A program made the translations under genes and the position numbers. A stretch of DNA of 13,048 bases, from NCBI GenBank assembly GCA_903837815.1, contig CAILWD010000506.1:1-13048 (forward strand), given 5' to 3'. Source of the stretch: an uncultured Chloroflexota bacterium. GTDB taxonomy: Bacteria; Chloroflexota; Anaerolineae; Anaerolineales; Villigracilaceae. The notes under the pieces were generated by a model. The model searched no databases. It was not told the DNA's origin and saw only the letters and a program-made list of their open reading frames with translations. Numbering within the stretch: position 1 is the first letter of the stretch; every line of letters begins with the position of its first letter. This document shows, piece after piece, positions 6,458 through 13,048 of this stretch.

Positions 6458-6970
6458 ATGCTGGTTTCAGATGCCATTCGGACAAAACGCGCCGTGCGTA
6501 AATTTCAAGACACTCCCCTGCCGAATGATGTGGTGCGGGCGATTTTGAATGCGGGGCGCAGGTCGCAGTCATCGAAGAACAATCAGGCCTGGCAGTTCAT
6601 CGCCGTCCATGACAAAGCCACGCTGAAAGCATTGTCTCAGTGCGGCGAGTGGGCGGGGCACATTGCAGGCGCGGCGTTGTGCGTGGCGATTCTCACTCCC
6701 GAACCGACGGAGAAATTCCAGACGATGTTCGACGCAGGTCAGGCGGCGGCATTCATGCAACTGGCAGCCTGGGAATTGGGAATCGGCTCGTGCCCGGCTT
6801 CGATCTACGAGCCAGAAAAGGCACGGGAGATTTTGAGTTTCCCGCCCGAATGGCATCTGCGGATTGCGCTTTCATTCGGGATTCCGCTGGACGAGGAAAA
6901 ATTATCCACGCCACCGAAGAAGGGCGGGCGCCGGGCGCTTGAGGAAGTCGTACATTGGGACAAATGGTGA
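6458..6970 (+). CDS. Nitroreductase-family FMN oxidoreductase
   Basis: The frame stays open upstream, but the ATG at 6458 is the clear start because a strong ribosome-binding site, aaaggagg (6445-6452), lies 5 nt before it. The protein has 170 residues, a compact member of the nitroreductase fold, which uses FMN and NAD(P)H. Seen: the N-terminal DAIRTKRAVRKFQDTPLP (5-22) with the FMN-phosphate-binding Arg cluster, AGRRSQSSKNNQAWQFIAV (32-50), the central helix DAGQAAAFMQLAAWELGIGSC (92-112), and the C-terminal KKGGRR (154-159), which in this family contributes to the FMN site. The substrate is unknown; such enzymes reduce nitroaromatics, quinones or flavins, or act in unrelated dehydrogenations. 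It is transcribed divergently from the selA operon and lies 132 bp before the universal stress gene. No terminator is visible between those two. Confidence 0.9.
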   Translation: MLVSDAIRTKRAVRKFQDTPLPNDVVRAILNAGRRSQSSKNNQAWQFIAVHDKATLKALSQCGEWAGHIAGAALCVAILTPEPTEKFQTMFDAGQAAAFMQLAAWELGIGSCPASIYEPEKAREILSFPPEWHLRIALSFGIPLDEEKLSTPPKKGGRRALEEVVHWDKW

Positions 6971-7041
6971 TGGGGCTCCTGCATCATTTCCAACAATCAG
7001 GAATAAGCGTGGTTTTTAATAATTGAACCGCTGAAACATGC

Positions 7042-7047
7042 TATAAA
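7042..7047 (+). promoter_or_regulatory. Possible -10 element (TATAAA) before the universal stress gene
   Basis: TATAAA at 7042-7047 lies about 55 nt before the GTG start of the universal stress protein, in an AT-rich stretch. The TTGAAC at 7023-7028 resembles a -35 box, but the 13-nt spacing is too short. It is offered only as the best candidate in a gap that otherwise shows nothing. Confidence 0.25.
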
Positions 7048-7102
7048 AGAGATGGGGAAATTAAACGAATATGCGTGTCAAATCATCAGATGGAGGCTGC
7101 CT

Positions 7103-7570
7103 GTGTACCAGCGAATTCTTGTCCCGTTGGATGGCTCGACCTTATCGGAAGCGGTATTACCGCACGCGGAAAGACTCGCCCGCGCATTGAACGCGGAAAT
7201 CGTTCTCCTGCACGTGGATGCCAGCCCCGCGCCCACATTTGATCCTCATGAATCGCCGCTTGCACCTGAACCGGAAGAGGTCAAGATTATGCGCGCAGAC
7301 GAAAAACATTATCTGAAAGTCCTATGCATCAAACTGGAAAACGAAGGCTTGCGCGTCACCTATTTGCTCCGCGATGGGATGGTTGCGGAAGCCATCATGG
7401 AGGCGGCGGAAATCGAACAAGCCGACCTGATCGCCATGTCCACGCACGGGCGGACGGGGTTGCTTCGGTTGTTGCTTGGCAGTGTAGCTGAACAGGTGGT
7501 GCGTCAATCGAAAATCCCTGTCATGCTCATTCGCCCGACCAAAGAGGAAATAGAACAAGCCCTGAAATAG
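7103..7570 (+). CDS. Universal stress protein (UspA family), single domain
   Basis: The frame opens at an ATG at 7052, but the better start is GTG at 7103: ggagg (7092-7096) lies 6 nt upstream, and the protein then begins MYQRILVPLDGS, the usual Usp start. This gives 155 residues, normal for a single-domain Usp. Seen: the N-terminal strand with acidic D10 (LVPLDGS), the LLHV strand (35-38), the ADLIAMSTHGRTG segment (117-129) and the ATP-binding run HGRTG...LLLGSVAEQVV (125-143), close to the G-2X-G-9X-G-S pattern with Ser in place of the first Gly. This suggests the ATP-binding subclass. Such proteins act in the cytoplasm during stress or energy limitation; no partner can be assigned here. 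An intrinsic terminator follows directly, so the gene ends its transcript before acs. Confidence 0.92.
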   Translation: MYQRILVPLDGSTLSEAVLPHAERLARALNAEIVLLHVDASPAPTFDPHESPLAPEPEEVKIMRADEKHYLKVLCIKLENEGLRVTYLLRDGMVAEAIMEAAEIEQADLIAMSTHGRTGLLRLLLGSVAEQVVRQSKIPVMLIRPTKEEIEQALK

Positions 7571-7573
7571 ATC

Positions 7574-7600
7574 AAGCGCCGGCAAGGCGCTTTTTCTTTC
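7574..7600 (+). terminator. Intrinsic terminator after the universal stress gene
   Basis: A perfect 7-bp GC-rich stem (aagcgcc, 7574-7580, with ggcgctt, 7586-7592) has a 5-nt loop ggcaa and is followed by a T-rich run (7591-7600). It begins 3 nt after the Usp stop codon. Confidence 0.88.
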
Positions 7601-7659
7601 AGACGGAATTGGGGATGAAAGCCGGATTCCTTTCAAACCTACAAGAATATGATAAAAAG

Positions 7660-7672
7660 GGCTAAAATAGCC
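7660..7672 (+). promoter_or_regulatory. Candidate acs promoter region with a short palindrome over the -10-like TAAAAT
   Basis: The sequence ggcta-aaa-tagcc (7660-7672) is a perfect 13-nt palindrome. It contains TAAAAT (7663-7668), a -10-like hexamer, about 39 nt before the first acs ATG. A second -10-like TATGAT lies at 7648-7653. Neither has a convincing -35 partner. A palindrome over a -10 is the layout of a repressor operator, but it may be coincidence at this length. Confidence 0.3.
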
Positions 7673-7706
7673 GCCATCATCAAAAAGCTGGATTCGGGAG
7701 ACACAC

Positions 7707-9608
7707 ATGTCAAAGGAGAGCAAACAAATGGAAGGCGAAGTCTATTACCCGTCGGAGGAAGTATTGGGGCAGGCGCGACTCAAGGATTGGGACGCCCTCG
7801 CCGACAAGGCGCGCAAAGACCTGCAAGGTTTCTGGGCTGACGAAGCCTCGGAACTGGAATGGTACAAGAAGTGGGACAAGGTACTGGACGATGCCAAGGC
7901 GCCCTTCTTCAAATGGTTTGTGGGCGCAAAGACCAACATCGTTCACAATGCCATCGACCGTCACTTGAAAACGCATCGCAAGAACCAGCTTGCCCTGATT
8001 TGGGAGAGCGAAGACGGCAAAGATCACCGCACGTTTTCGTATTTCGCAATGAATCGCGAAGTCTCGCGCATGGCTAACATCATCAAGTCGATGGGCGTGA
8101 CCAAGGGCGACCGCGTCACCATCTACATGGGACGTGTGCCGGAGATCGTCTTCGCCATGCTTGCCTGCGCCAAAGTCGGTGCAATCCATTCGGTGGTCTT
8201 CGGGGGCTTCTCTGTAGATTCGCTCCAAAGCCGCATCGATGACAGCCAGTCCAAACTCATCATCACCGCCGACGGCTCCTACCAGAACGGCAAAGTCGTT
8301 GAGTTGAAGAAGATGGTGGACGACGCCGTCAAGCACTGCCCCAGCGTGGAAAACATCATCGTCGTCAAACGCACCGACCAACCCGTCAGCATGGAAGCCG
8401 GGCGCGACCACTGGTATCACGACATGTGCGCGCTGCCCATCGCCAACGGTAAATGTCCAACCGAAGTGCTCGACGCGGAAGACCCGCTCTTCATCCTCTA
8501 CACATCGGGGTCAACGGGCAAGCCGAAAGCCATTTTGCACACGCACGGCGGATACATGGTCGGCACATACACCACGATGAAATACGCTTTCGATGTACGC
8601 GACGATGACCGCTGGTGGTGTACCGCCGACCCAGGCTGGATCACGGGGCATTCGTACATCGTCTATGGCCCGATGATCAACGGCGCGACCTCCATGCTCT
8701 TCGAAGGCGGGCCAACCTTCCCCTACCCCAATCGCTGGTGGCAGATTGTCGAACGCTACGGCATCACGATTTTCTACACCGCGCCAACCGCCATCCGCGG
8801 ATTGATGCGCTTCGGCGAAGCCTGGCCCAACAAACACGACCTCTCCTCCCTGAGATTGCTTGGCTCCGTCGGCGAGCCGATCAACCCTGAAGCGTGGAAG
8901 TGGTATCACCGCGTCATCGGCAAGGAGAAGTGCCCGATCATCGATACGTGGTGGCAGACGGAAACCGGTCACTTCATGATTACACCCACTCCCAGCGTGC
9001 CGCTCAAGCCCGGTTCTGGAACCCGACCCTTCTTCGGGCAGGAAGCCGAGATCGTGGACGAGCATGGCAACCCCGTCCCCGATAATACGGAAGGTTATCT
9101 CACGTTGAAGAATCCGTGGCCCGGCATGTTGCGCACCATCTACGGCGACGATGAACGCTACGTCAACCAATACTGGTCGAAGTATCCGGGGCGCTACACC
9201 ACCGGTGATTCGGCCAAGCGCGACTCGGACGGCTACTTCTGGATCATCGGGCGCGTGGACGATGTGATCAAAGTTTCGGGGCATCGCCTTGGAACGGCGG
9301 AGATCGAATCCGCGCTGGTCAGTCACCCGGCTGTGGCGGAAGCGGCAGCAATCGGTTTGCCGCATGAAGTCAAAGGGACGGCGATCCACACTTTCGTGCT
9401 CCTGCGACGGGGCTTTGAAGCAAGCCCCGATTTGGCAGAAGAATTGCGCCAGCATGTCGCCACCCACATGGGACCCATCGCTCGGCCCGAAGATGTCAAG
9501 TTCCTCGATAAACTCCCCAAGACCCGCTCCGGCAAGATCATGCGTCGTGTGTTGAAAGCCCGCGCACAGGGACTTCCCGAAGGCGACATTTCGACCCTGG
9601 AAGAATAA
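7707..9608 (+). CDS. acs: Acetyl-CoA synthetase, AMP-forming (Acs)
   Basis: The 633-residue enzyme activates acetate with ATP and CoA through acetyl-AMP, giving AMP and PPi; it is the high-affinity route of acetate assimilation. Seen: the ANL-family P-loop YTSGSTGKPKA (265-275), HTHGGYMVGTY (278-288), the DTWWQTETGHFMITP core (413-427) with the Trp typical of acetate-size pockets, YTTGD (497-501), the hinge segment GRVDDVIKVSGHRLGTAEIE (515-534) and the C-terminal PKTRSGKIMRR (604-614) with catalytic K610. K610 is the residue acetylated by Pat-type enzymes and released by CobB-type deacetylases in other bacteria. There are two possible starts. ATG 7707 has cgggag 6 nt upstream. ATG 7728 has the stronger AAAGGAG (7712-7718) 9 nt upstream and would remove 7 residues. 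A terminator follows, and the next gene is an ACD-GNAT fusion. Confidence 0.97.
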   Translation: MSKESKQMEGEVYYPSEEVLGQARLKDWDALADKARKDLQGFWADEASELEWYKKWDKVLDDAKAPFFKWFVGAKTNIVHNAIDRHLKTHRKNQLALIWESEDGKDHRTFSYFAMNREVSRMANIIKSMGVTKGDRVTIYMGRVPEIVFAMLACAKVGAIHSVVFGGFSVDSLQSRIDDSQSKLIITADGSYQNGKVVELKKMVDDAVKHCPSVENIIVVKRTDQPVSMEAGRDHWYHDMCALPIANGKCPTEVLDAEDPLFILYTSGSTGKPKAILHTHGGYMVGTYTTMKYAFDVRDDDRWWCTADPGWITGHSYIVYGPMINGATSMLFEGGPTFPYPNRWWQIVERYGITIFYTAPTAIRGLMRFGEAWPNKHDLSSLRLLGSVGEPINPEAWKWYHRVIGKEKCPIIDTWWQTETGHFMITPTPSVPLKPGSGTRPFFGQEAEIVDEHGNPVPDNTEGYLTLKNPWPGMLRTIYGDDERYVNQYWSKYPGRYTTGDSAKRDSDGYFWIIGRVDDVIKVSGHRLGTAEIESALVSHPAVAEAAAIGLPHEVKGTAIHTFVLLRRGFEASPDLAEELRQHVATHMGPIARPEDVKFLDKLPKTRSGKIMRRVLKARAQGLPEGDISTLEE

Positions 9609-9626
9609 AGCGATCTGCAACCGTCA

Positions 9627-9670
9627 ACACCCCCAAAGACTCAAGAAGCCTTTGGGGGTGTTTTATTTGA
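9627..9670 (+). terminator. Intrinsic terminator after acs
   Basis: A perfect 13-bp stem (aacacccccaaag, 9627-9639, with ctttgggggtgtt, 9651-9663) carries an 11-nt loop and is followed by the T-rich run ttatttg. It begins 18 nt after the acs stop, separating acs from the next gene transcriptionally. Confidence 0.9.
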
Positions 9671-9788
9671 GAGGGGAAAATGAAAACGAAAGCACCAACG
9701 AAAGACATTGAAAATGTGGAATCAAATTCATGATATTTCACATGCAAAATAAGTGACATGTTCGGGTATGACGGCTATTTTTGTGCCT

Positions 9789-9794
9789 TATAAT
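9789..9794 (+). promoter_or_regulatory. -10 box (TATAAT) for the ACD-GNAT gene
   Basis: A perfect TATAAT lies at 9789-9794, 78 nt before the ATG at 9873 and downstream of the acs terminator, inside an AT-rich gap. No clear -35 hexamer is visible at 16-18 nt. If real, it excludes the upstream in-frame ATG at 9753 as the start, because that ATG would not be on the transcript, and it gives a leader of about 70 nt. Confidence 0.5.
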
Positions 9795-9872
9795 CAATTC
9801 GCTTTGAGTCTTGTTTCACAAGCAAAATCTTTTCATCATTTCACCGCAAAGCGGTATACCGAGAGGAATATT

Positions 9873-12629
9873 ATGACACCAGCTACCCCGCAGAATAATC
9901 AAGGTTGGTCGCATCTCGACCCAGCCCAGGACATCTACCAATACACGGCAAACCCCCTAAAGAGTATCTTCGCCCCCAAGAACATCGCCGTCATCGGCGC
10001 GACCGAGAAGGAAGGCAGCGTCGGGCGCACCATCCTCTGGAACCTGATCAGCAGCCCGTTCGGCGGCGCTGTTTTCCCGATCAACCCGAAGCGCCCCAGC
10101 CTGTTGGGCATCAAAGCCTACCCCAGCATCAAAGACGTCCCCGATAAGGTTGACCTCGCTGTCATCGTCACCCCCGCCACCAGCATCCCCGGCCTGATTG
10201 CCGAATGTGTGGAAGTCGGCGTCAAGGGCGCCATCGTCATCTCGGCGGGCTTCAAGGAAGTCGGGCCCGAAGGCGTGGAACTCGAACGCCAACTGCTCGA
10301 AAACGCCCGCAAAGGCGGGATGCGCGTCGTGGGCCCCAACTGCCTCGGCGTGATGAGCCCCGTCAGCGGCATCAACGCCACCTTCGCAGCCGGTATGGCG
10401 CGCAAGGGCAACGTAGCCTTCATCAGCCAATCGGGCGCGCTCTGCACCGCCGTGTTGGACTGGTCGTTCAAGGAAGATGTCGGCTTCTCGCACTTCGTTT
10501 CCGTCGGCTCGATGCTCGACGTAGACTGGGGCGACCTCATCTACTACCTGGGCGATGACCCGCACACCGACAGCATCGTGATTTACATGGAAACCATCGG
10601 CGACGCCCGCTCCTTCATCTCCGCCGCGCGCGAAGTCGCCACCAGCAAGCCGATCATCGTCATCAAGCCCGGACGCACCGAAGGCGCCGCCCGCGCCGCC
10701 GCATCCCACACCGGTTCACTCACCGGCTCGGATGAAGTCCTCGAAGCAGCCTTCCGCCGCGCCGGCGTTTTGCGCGTGGAACGCATCAGCGAAATCTTCT
10801 CGATGGCCGAAGTGCTCGGACGCCAGCCCCGCCCCAAGGGTCCGCGCCTGACCATTTTGACCAACGCAGGCGGCCCCGGCGTGCTTGCCACCGATACCCT
10901 GATCACCACCGGCGGCGAACTGGCAGAAGTCTCCAAGGAAACGATGGACAAACTCAGCGAGTTCCTGCCCGCTTCCTGGAGCCACAACAATCCCATCGAC
11001 ATCATCGGCGACGCCAGCCCCGACCGCTACGCCAAGTCGCTCGAAGTTGCGGCTCAGGACGATAACAGCGACGGTCTGCTCGTCATCCTGACCCCGCAAG
11101 CCATGACCGATCCCACCGCCACAGCCGAGTCACTCAAGGCGTACGCCAAGAGCTACGATAAGCCGATTTTGGCTTCCTGGTCGGGCGGCAAGGAAGTCGC
11201 CGCGGGCGAGGCCATCCTCAACAAGGCCGGCATCCCCACCTTTGAATATCCCGACGACGCCGCACAGGCATTCACCTACATGTGGCAATCCACGTCGAAC
11301 TTGAACAGCCTCTATGAGACCCCCAGCCTGGCGGACGAAGACGGCACGGCAATCGACCGCGAGAAGGCTCAAGCCATCATCGATCATGTCCGCGAGACCG
11401 GGCGCGACCTGCTGACCGAAGCCGAATCGAAGCAACTGCTTGCGGCGTACGGCATCCCCACCACCCCGACCCTGATCGCAACCAAAGCCAAAGAAGCCGG
11501 TAAGATGGCGGCGGAACTGGGCTTCCCGGTGGTCGTCAAACTACACTCCGAGACCATCACCCACAAGACCGACGTGGGCGGCGTGAAACTCAACCTGCAG
11601 ACCGCAGCCGAAGTGGAAAAAGCTTTCAAGGAAATCGAAAAGTCGGTGACGGAGAAAGCCGGCGCGGAACACTTCCTCGGCGTGACCGTCCAACCCATGG
11701 TCAAGGTCGAAGGCTATGAACTCATCATCGGTTCCAGCATCGACCCGCAGTTTGGACCCGTGTTGCTCTTCGGCACCGGCGGACAACTGGTCGAAGTCTT
11801 CAAAGACCGCGCCCTCGGCCTGCCCCCGCTCAACACCACACTCGCCCGCCGCATGATCGAACGCACCAAGATCTACAAAGCCCTCAAGGGTGTGCGCGGA
11901 CGCAAGCCCGTGGACATCGATGCGCTCGAAAAATTGATGGTACGCTTCAGCCAGTTGGTTGCCGAACAGCGCTGGATCAAGGAACTGGACATCAACCCGT
12001 TGATCGCCTCACCCGACGGCTTGATGGCATTGGACGGACGCGTGGTGTTGCACAGCAAAGACACCAAGGAAAGCGCCCTGCCGAAGCTGGCCATCCGTCC
12101 CTATCCGAGCAAGTACATCACCACCTGGACAACCAAGAAGAACAAAAAGGTCACCATCCGCCCGATCCGCGCGGAGGACGAACCCCTCATGCGCTGCTTC
12201 CACGAGACGCTTTCAGACCGCTCCGTGTACCTGCGCTACCTCTCCCCGATGCTGCTCAGCCAGCGCGTGACCCACGAACGCCTTGCGCGCGTCTGCCACA
12301 GCGATTACTCGCGCGAGATCGTGTTGGTGGTCGAAGCGGACGAGAACGCCGGGCGCTGCATCTCCGCCGTCGGACGCTTGAGCAAGTTCCGCGGCGAGGA
12401 CGAGGATGCCCGCATCAGCCTGCTGGTGAGCGATAACTTCCAGGGCGAAGGCATCGGTCTGGAACTGACCAAACGCCTGATCGAGGTCGCGAAGCAGGAA
12501 AAGATCAAGAAGATCATCGCGGTCATGTCGAAGGAAAACGAGACGATGAAGATGCTTTGCGAGAAGACCGGCTTCACCTTCACGCCGAACGCGAACGTGG
12601 AAATGCGCGAAGCCTACATCAACCTGTAG
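9873..12629 (+). CDS. Fused ADP-forming acetyl-CoA synthetase with C-terminal GNAT acetyltransferase (Pat/PatZ-like architecture)
   Basis: The protein has 918 residues. Domains in order: CoA-binding Rossmann domain (about 28-150; FAPKNIAVIGATEKEGSVGR), two succinyl-CoA-ligase-like domains (about 165-470; VAFISQSGALCTAVLDW, AASHTGSLTGSDE), an ATP-grasp domain (about 505-735; GFPVVVKLHSETITHKTDVGG from 550) and a GNAT domain (about 760-915) with the acetyl-CoA loop QGEGIG (857-862). H279 (SHTGS) and H564 (THKTDVGG) match the two phospho-relay histidines of ADP-forming acetyl-CoA synthetases, so acetyl-CoA + ADP + Pi to acetate + ATP + CoA is likely. The GNAT part resembles that of Pat/PatZ, which acetylates Acs; acting on the neighbouring Acs is inferred. 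Start: ATG 9873 has agagga (9862-9867) upstream, and the -10 box at 9789 supports it; the open frame reaches back to ATG 9753. Codon use is strongly biased to C-ending and AAG codons, suggesting high expression. The usual Pat/PatZ length is slightly shorter, about 885 residues. Confidence 0.93.
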   Translation: MTPATPQNNQGWSHLDPAQDIYQYTANPLKSIFAPKNIAVIGATEKEGSVGRTILWNLISSPFGGAVFPINPKRPSLLGIKAYPSIKDVPDKVDLAVIVTPATSIPGLIAECVEVGVKGAIVISAGFKEVGPEGVELERQLLENARKGGMRVVGPNCLGVMSPVSGINATFAAGMARKGNVAFISQSGALCTAVLDWSFKEDVGFSHFVSVGSMLDVDWGDLIYYLGDDPHTDSIVIYMETIGDARSFISAAREVATSKPIIVIKPGRTEGAARAAASHTGSLTGSDEVLEAAFRRAGVLRVERISEIFSMAEVLGRQPRPKGPRLTILTNAGGPGVLATDTLITTGGELAEVSKETMDKLSEFLPASWSHNNPIDIIGDASPDRYAKSLEVAAQDDNSDGLLVILTPQAMTDPTATAESLKAYAKSYDKPILASWSGGKEVAAGEAILNKAGIPTFEYPDDAAQAFTYMWQSTSNLNSLYETPSLADEDGTAIDREKAQAIIDHVRETGRDLLTEAESKQLLAAYGIPTTPTLIATKAKEAGKMAAELGFPVVVKLHSETITHKTDVGGVKLNLQTAAEVEKAFKEIEKSVTEKAGAEHFLGVTVQPMVKVEGYELIIGSSIDPQFGPVLLFGTGGQLVEVFKDRALGLPPLNTTLARRMIERTKIYKALKGVRGRKPVDIDALEKLMVRFSQLVAEQRWIKELDINPLIASPDGLMALDGRVVLHSKDTKESALPKLAIRPYPSKYITTWTTKKNKKVTIRPIRAEDEPLMRCFHETLSDRSVYLRYLSPMLLSQRVTHERLARVCHSDYSREIVLVVEADENAGRCISAVGRLSKFRGEDEDARISLLVSDNFQGEGIGLELTKRLIEVAKQEKIKKIIAVMSKENETMKMLCEKTGFTFTPNANVEMREAYINL

Positions 12630-12647
12630 GAATTGCATCCGAAGTAA

Positions 12648-12683
12648 AAAAAGAGGTGAGACTTTTCAGTCTCACCTCTTTTT
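12648..12683. terminator. Bidirectional intrinsic terminator between convergent genes
   Basis: A perfect 16-bp stem (aaaaagaggtgagact, 12648-12663, with 12668-12683) closes a 4-nt loop tttc. It starts with an A-tract and ends with a T-tract, so it gives a T-tailed hairpin on both strands. It lies 18 nt after the ACD-GNAT stop and 11 nt after the bacterioferritin stop on the other strand. Confidence 0.92.
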
Positions 12684-12694
12684 GGTTCGGTAAG

Positions 12695-13048
12695 TTATGC
12701 GCCGGCCGCTGCGGCGGGAGTTTCGCGGCTACTCTCCATCGATTGCAGTGCGAGATATTGTTCGCCGAACTTCTTGACCTTTTCCAGTTCAAGATCGTAT
12801 TGGCTGTAGTGACGTTCTTCGTCGGTAACCAGACCCTCGAACACCTTGCGGGAGCCTGAATCGGCGTTGGCGGTGCATTCGTTGGCCCAGCGGTTGTAAT
12901 CCTTGATGCTGGATTCCTCCATCCCACGTGCGAGTTCAAGCATGGCTTTCACGTCGTGAATTTTTTCGACGCCGCGCGAAGCAACCAGTTCCACTTCGCC
13001 GTTCAAGAACAGAATGCGTTCGGCGCAAAGTTCGATGTGACGCATTTC
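12695..13048 (-). CDS. Bacterioferritin-type ferritin-like protein, N-terminal part beyond the window
   Basis: Only the C-terminal 117 residues are present. The frame continues past the window end (a GAA codon precedes the Met at 13045), so that Met is internal. The visible start, EMRHIELCAERILFLNGEVE, is the end of the second ferritin helix with the E-x-x-H diiron-ligand pattern. Later segments, MEESSIKDYNRWANEC and DEERHYSQYDLELEKVKKFGEQYL, supply the remaining ligands (Glu, and E-x-x-H). Bacterioferritins oxidise Fe(II) and store iron in a 24-subunit shell. The heme-ligand Met and the first helix lie outside the window, so plain bacterioferritin versus a related ferritin-like protein cannot be decided. 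The C-terminus is extended by an Ala-rich tail (TPAAAAGA). It is convergent with the ACD-GNAT gene across a bidirectional terminator. Confidence 0.85.
   Translation of the reverse strand, partial: EMRHIELCAERILFLNGEVELVASRGVEKIHDVKAMLELARGMEESSIKDYNRWANECTANADSGSRKVFEGLVTDEERHYSQYDLELEKVKKFGEQYLALQSMESSRETPAAAAGA

Noticed and set aside
7052..7102. Seventeen-residue N-terminal extension of the universal stress protein
   Set aside because: GTG 7103 has ggagg at 6 nt and begins with the canonical Usp strand. The extension is unlike the family.
8511..9620. 369-residue open frame antisense to acs
   Set aside because: It is long but lies entirely opposite strongly conserved Acs motifs, and its own translation shows no family features.
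9753..9872. Forty-residue N-terminal extension of the ACD-GNAT protein from ATG 9753
   Set aside because: The extension precedes the -10 box and has no family-like sequence. The ATG at 9873 has a ribosome-binding site and starts a normal N-terminus.
9957..10709. 250-residue Gly/Asp/Ala-rich open frame antisense to the ACD-GNAT gene
   Set aside because: Its composition follows from reading GCC/GTC/ATC-rich codons backwards. It has no domain or ribosome-binding site.

Overview
The window looks like chromosomal DNA from a Chloroflexi bacterium, most likely class Anaerolineae. This rests on gene content and protein style: a DUF348-G5-3D wall protein beside an LCP protein, a selA gene, and a bifunctional acetate-CoA ligase/GNAT fusion next to AMP-forming Acs, in moderately GC-rich DNA. 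It is an inference, because no marker gene such as 16S rRNA is present. I see no phage, transposase, CRISPR array, tRNA or rRNA gene. It reads as a core-type region with eleven genes, two of them cut by the window ends.

Layout. (1) Positions 1-2014, plus strand: the 3' part of a DUF348/G5/3D-domain wall protein, a REP-like hairpin, then an LCP (LytR-CpsA-Psr) protein. Together they form a cell-envelope pair. A strong intrinsic hairpin (2161-2192) separates this pair from the convergent cluster. (2) Positions 2199-6300, minus strand, transcribed right to left: a small four-helix membrane protein of unknown function, selA (overlapping by 17 nt), an M24 Xaa-Pro-type peptidase (30 nt gap) and tsaD (18 nt gap). 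The spacing indicates one operon containing two tRNA-centred enzymes. A tandem heptamer repeat lies at the selA/M24 junction. (3) Positions 6301-6457: a divergent intergenic region with a consensus -10 box for the minus operon and a double-hairpin palindromic element. (4) Positions 6458-7570, plus strand: a small nitroreductase and a universal stress protein, the latter followed by a terminator. (5) Positions 7707-12629, plus strand: acs (AMP-forming acetyl-CoA synthetase), a terminator, then a 918-residue fusion of an ADP-forming acetyl-CoA synthetase with a C-terminal GNAT acetyltransferase. This second gene has its own candidate promoter. (6) A bidirectional terminator, then the 3' part of a bacterioferritin-type gene on the minus strand, running off the window.

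How the genes fit together. The acetate locus is the most interesting part. Acs keeps the C-terminal lysine motif that Pat/PatZ-type acetyltransferases modify. The next gene has the Pat/PatZ architecture (acyl-CoA synthetase plus GNAT) but retains the two histidines expected of a working ADP-forming synthetase. It may therefore both interconvert acetyl-CoA and acetate and acetylate Acs. Both genes show strongly biased, C-rich codon choice, suggesting high expression. The selA operon implies that the organism makes selenocysteine, although no selB, selC, selD or recoded UGA gene was found here. No defence system or obviously undescribed multi-gene system is visible. The unexplained elements are the palindromic and heptamer repeats and the selA-overlapping membrane protein.
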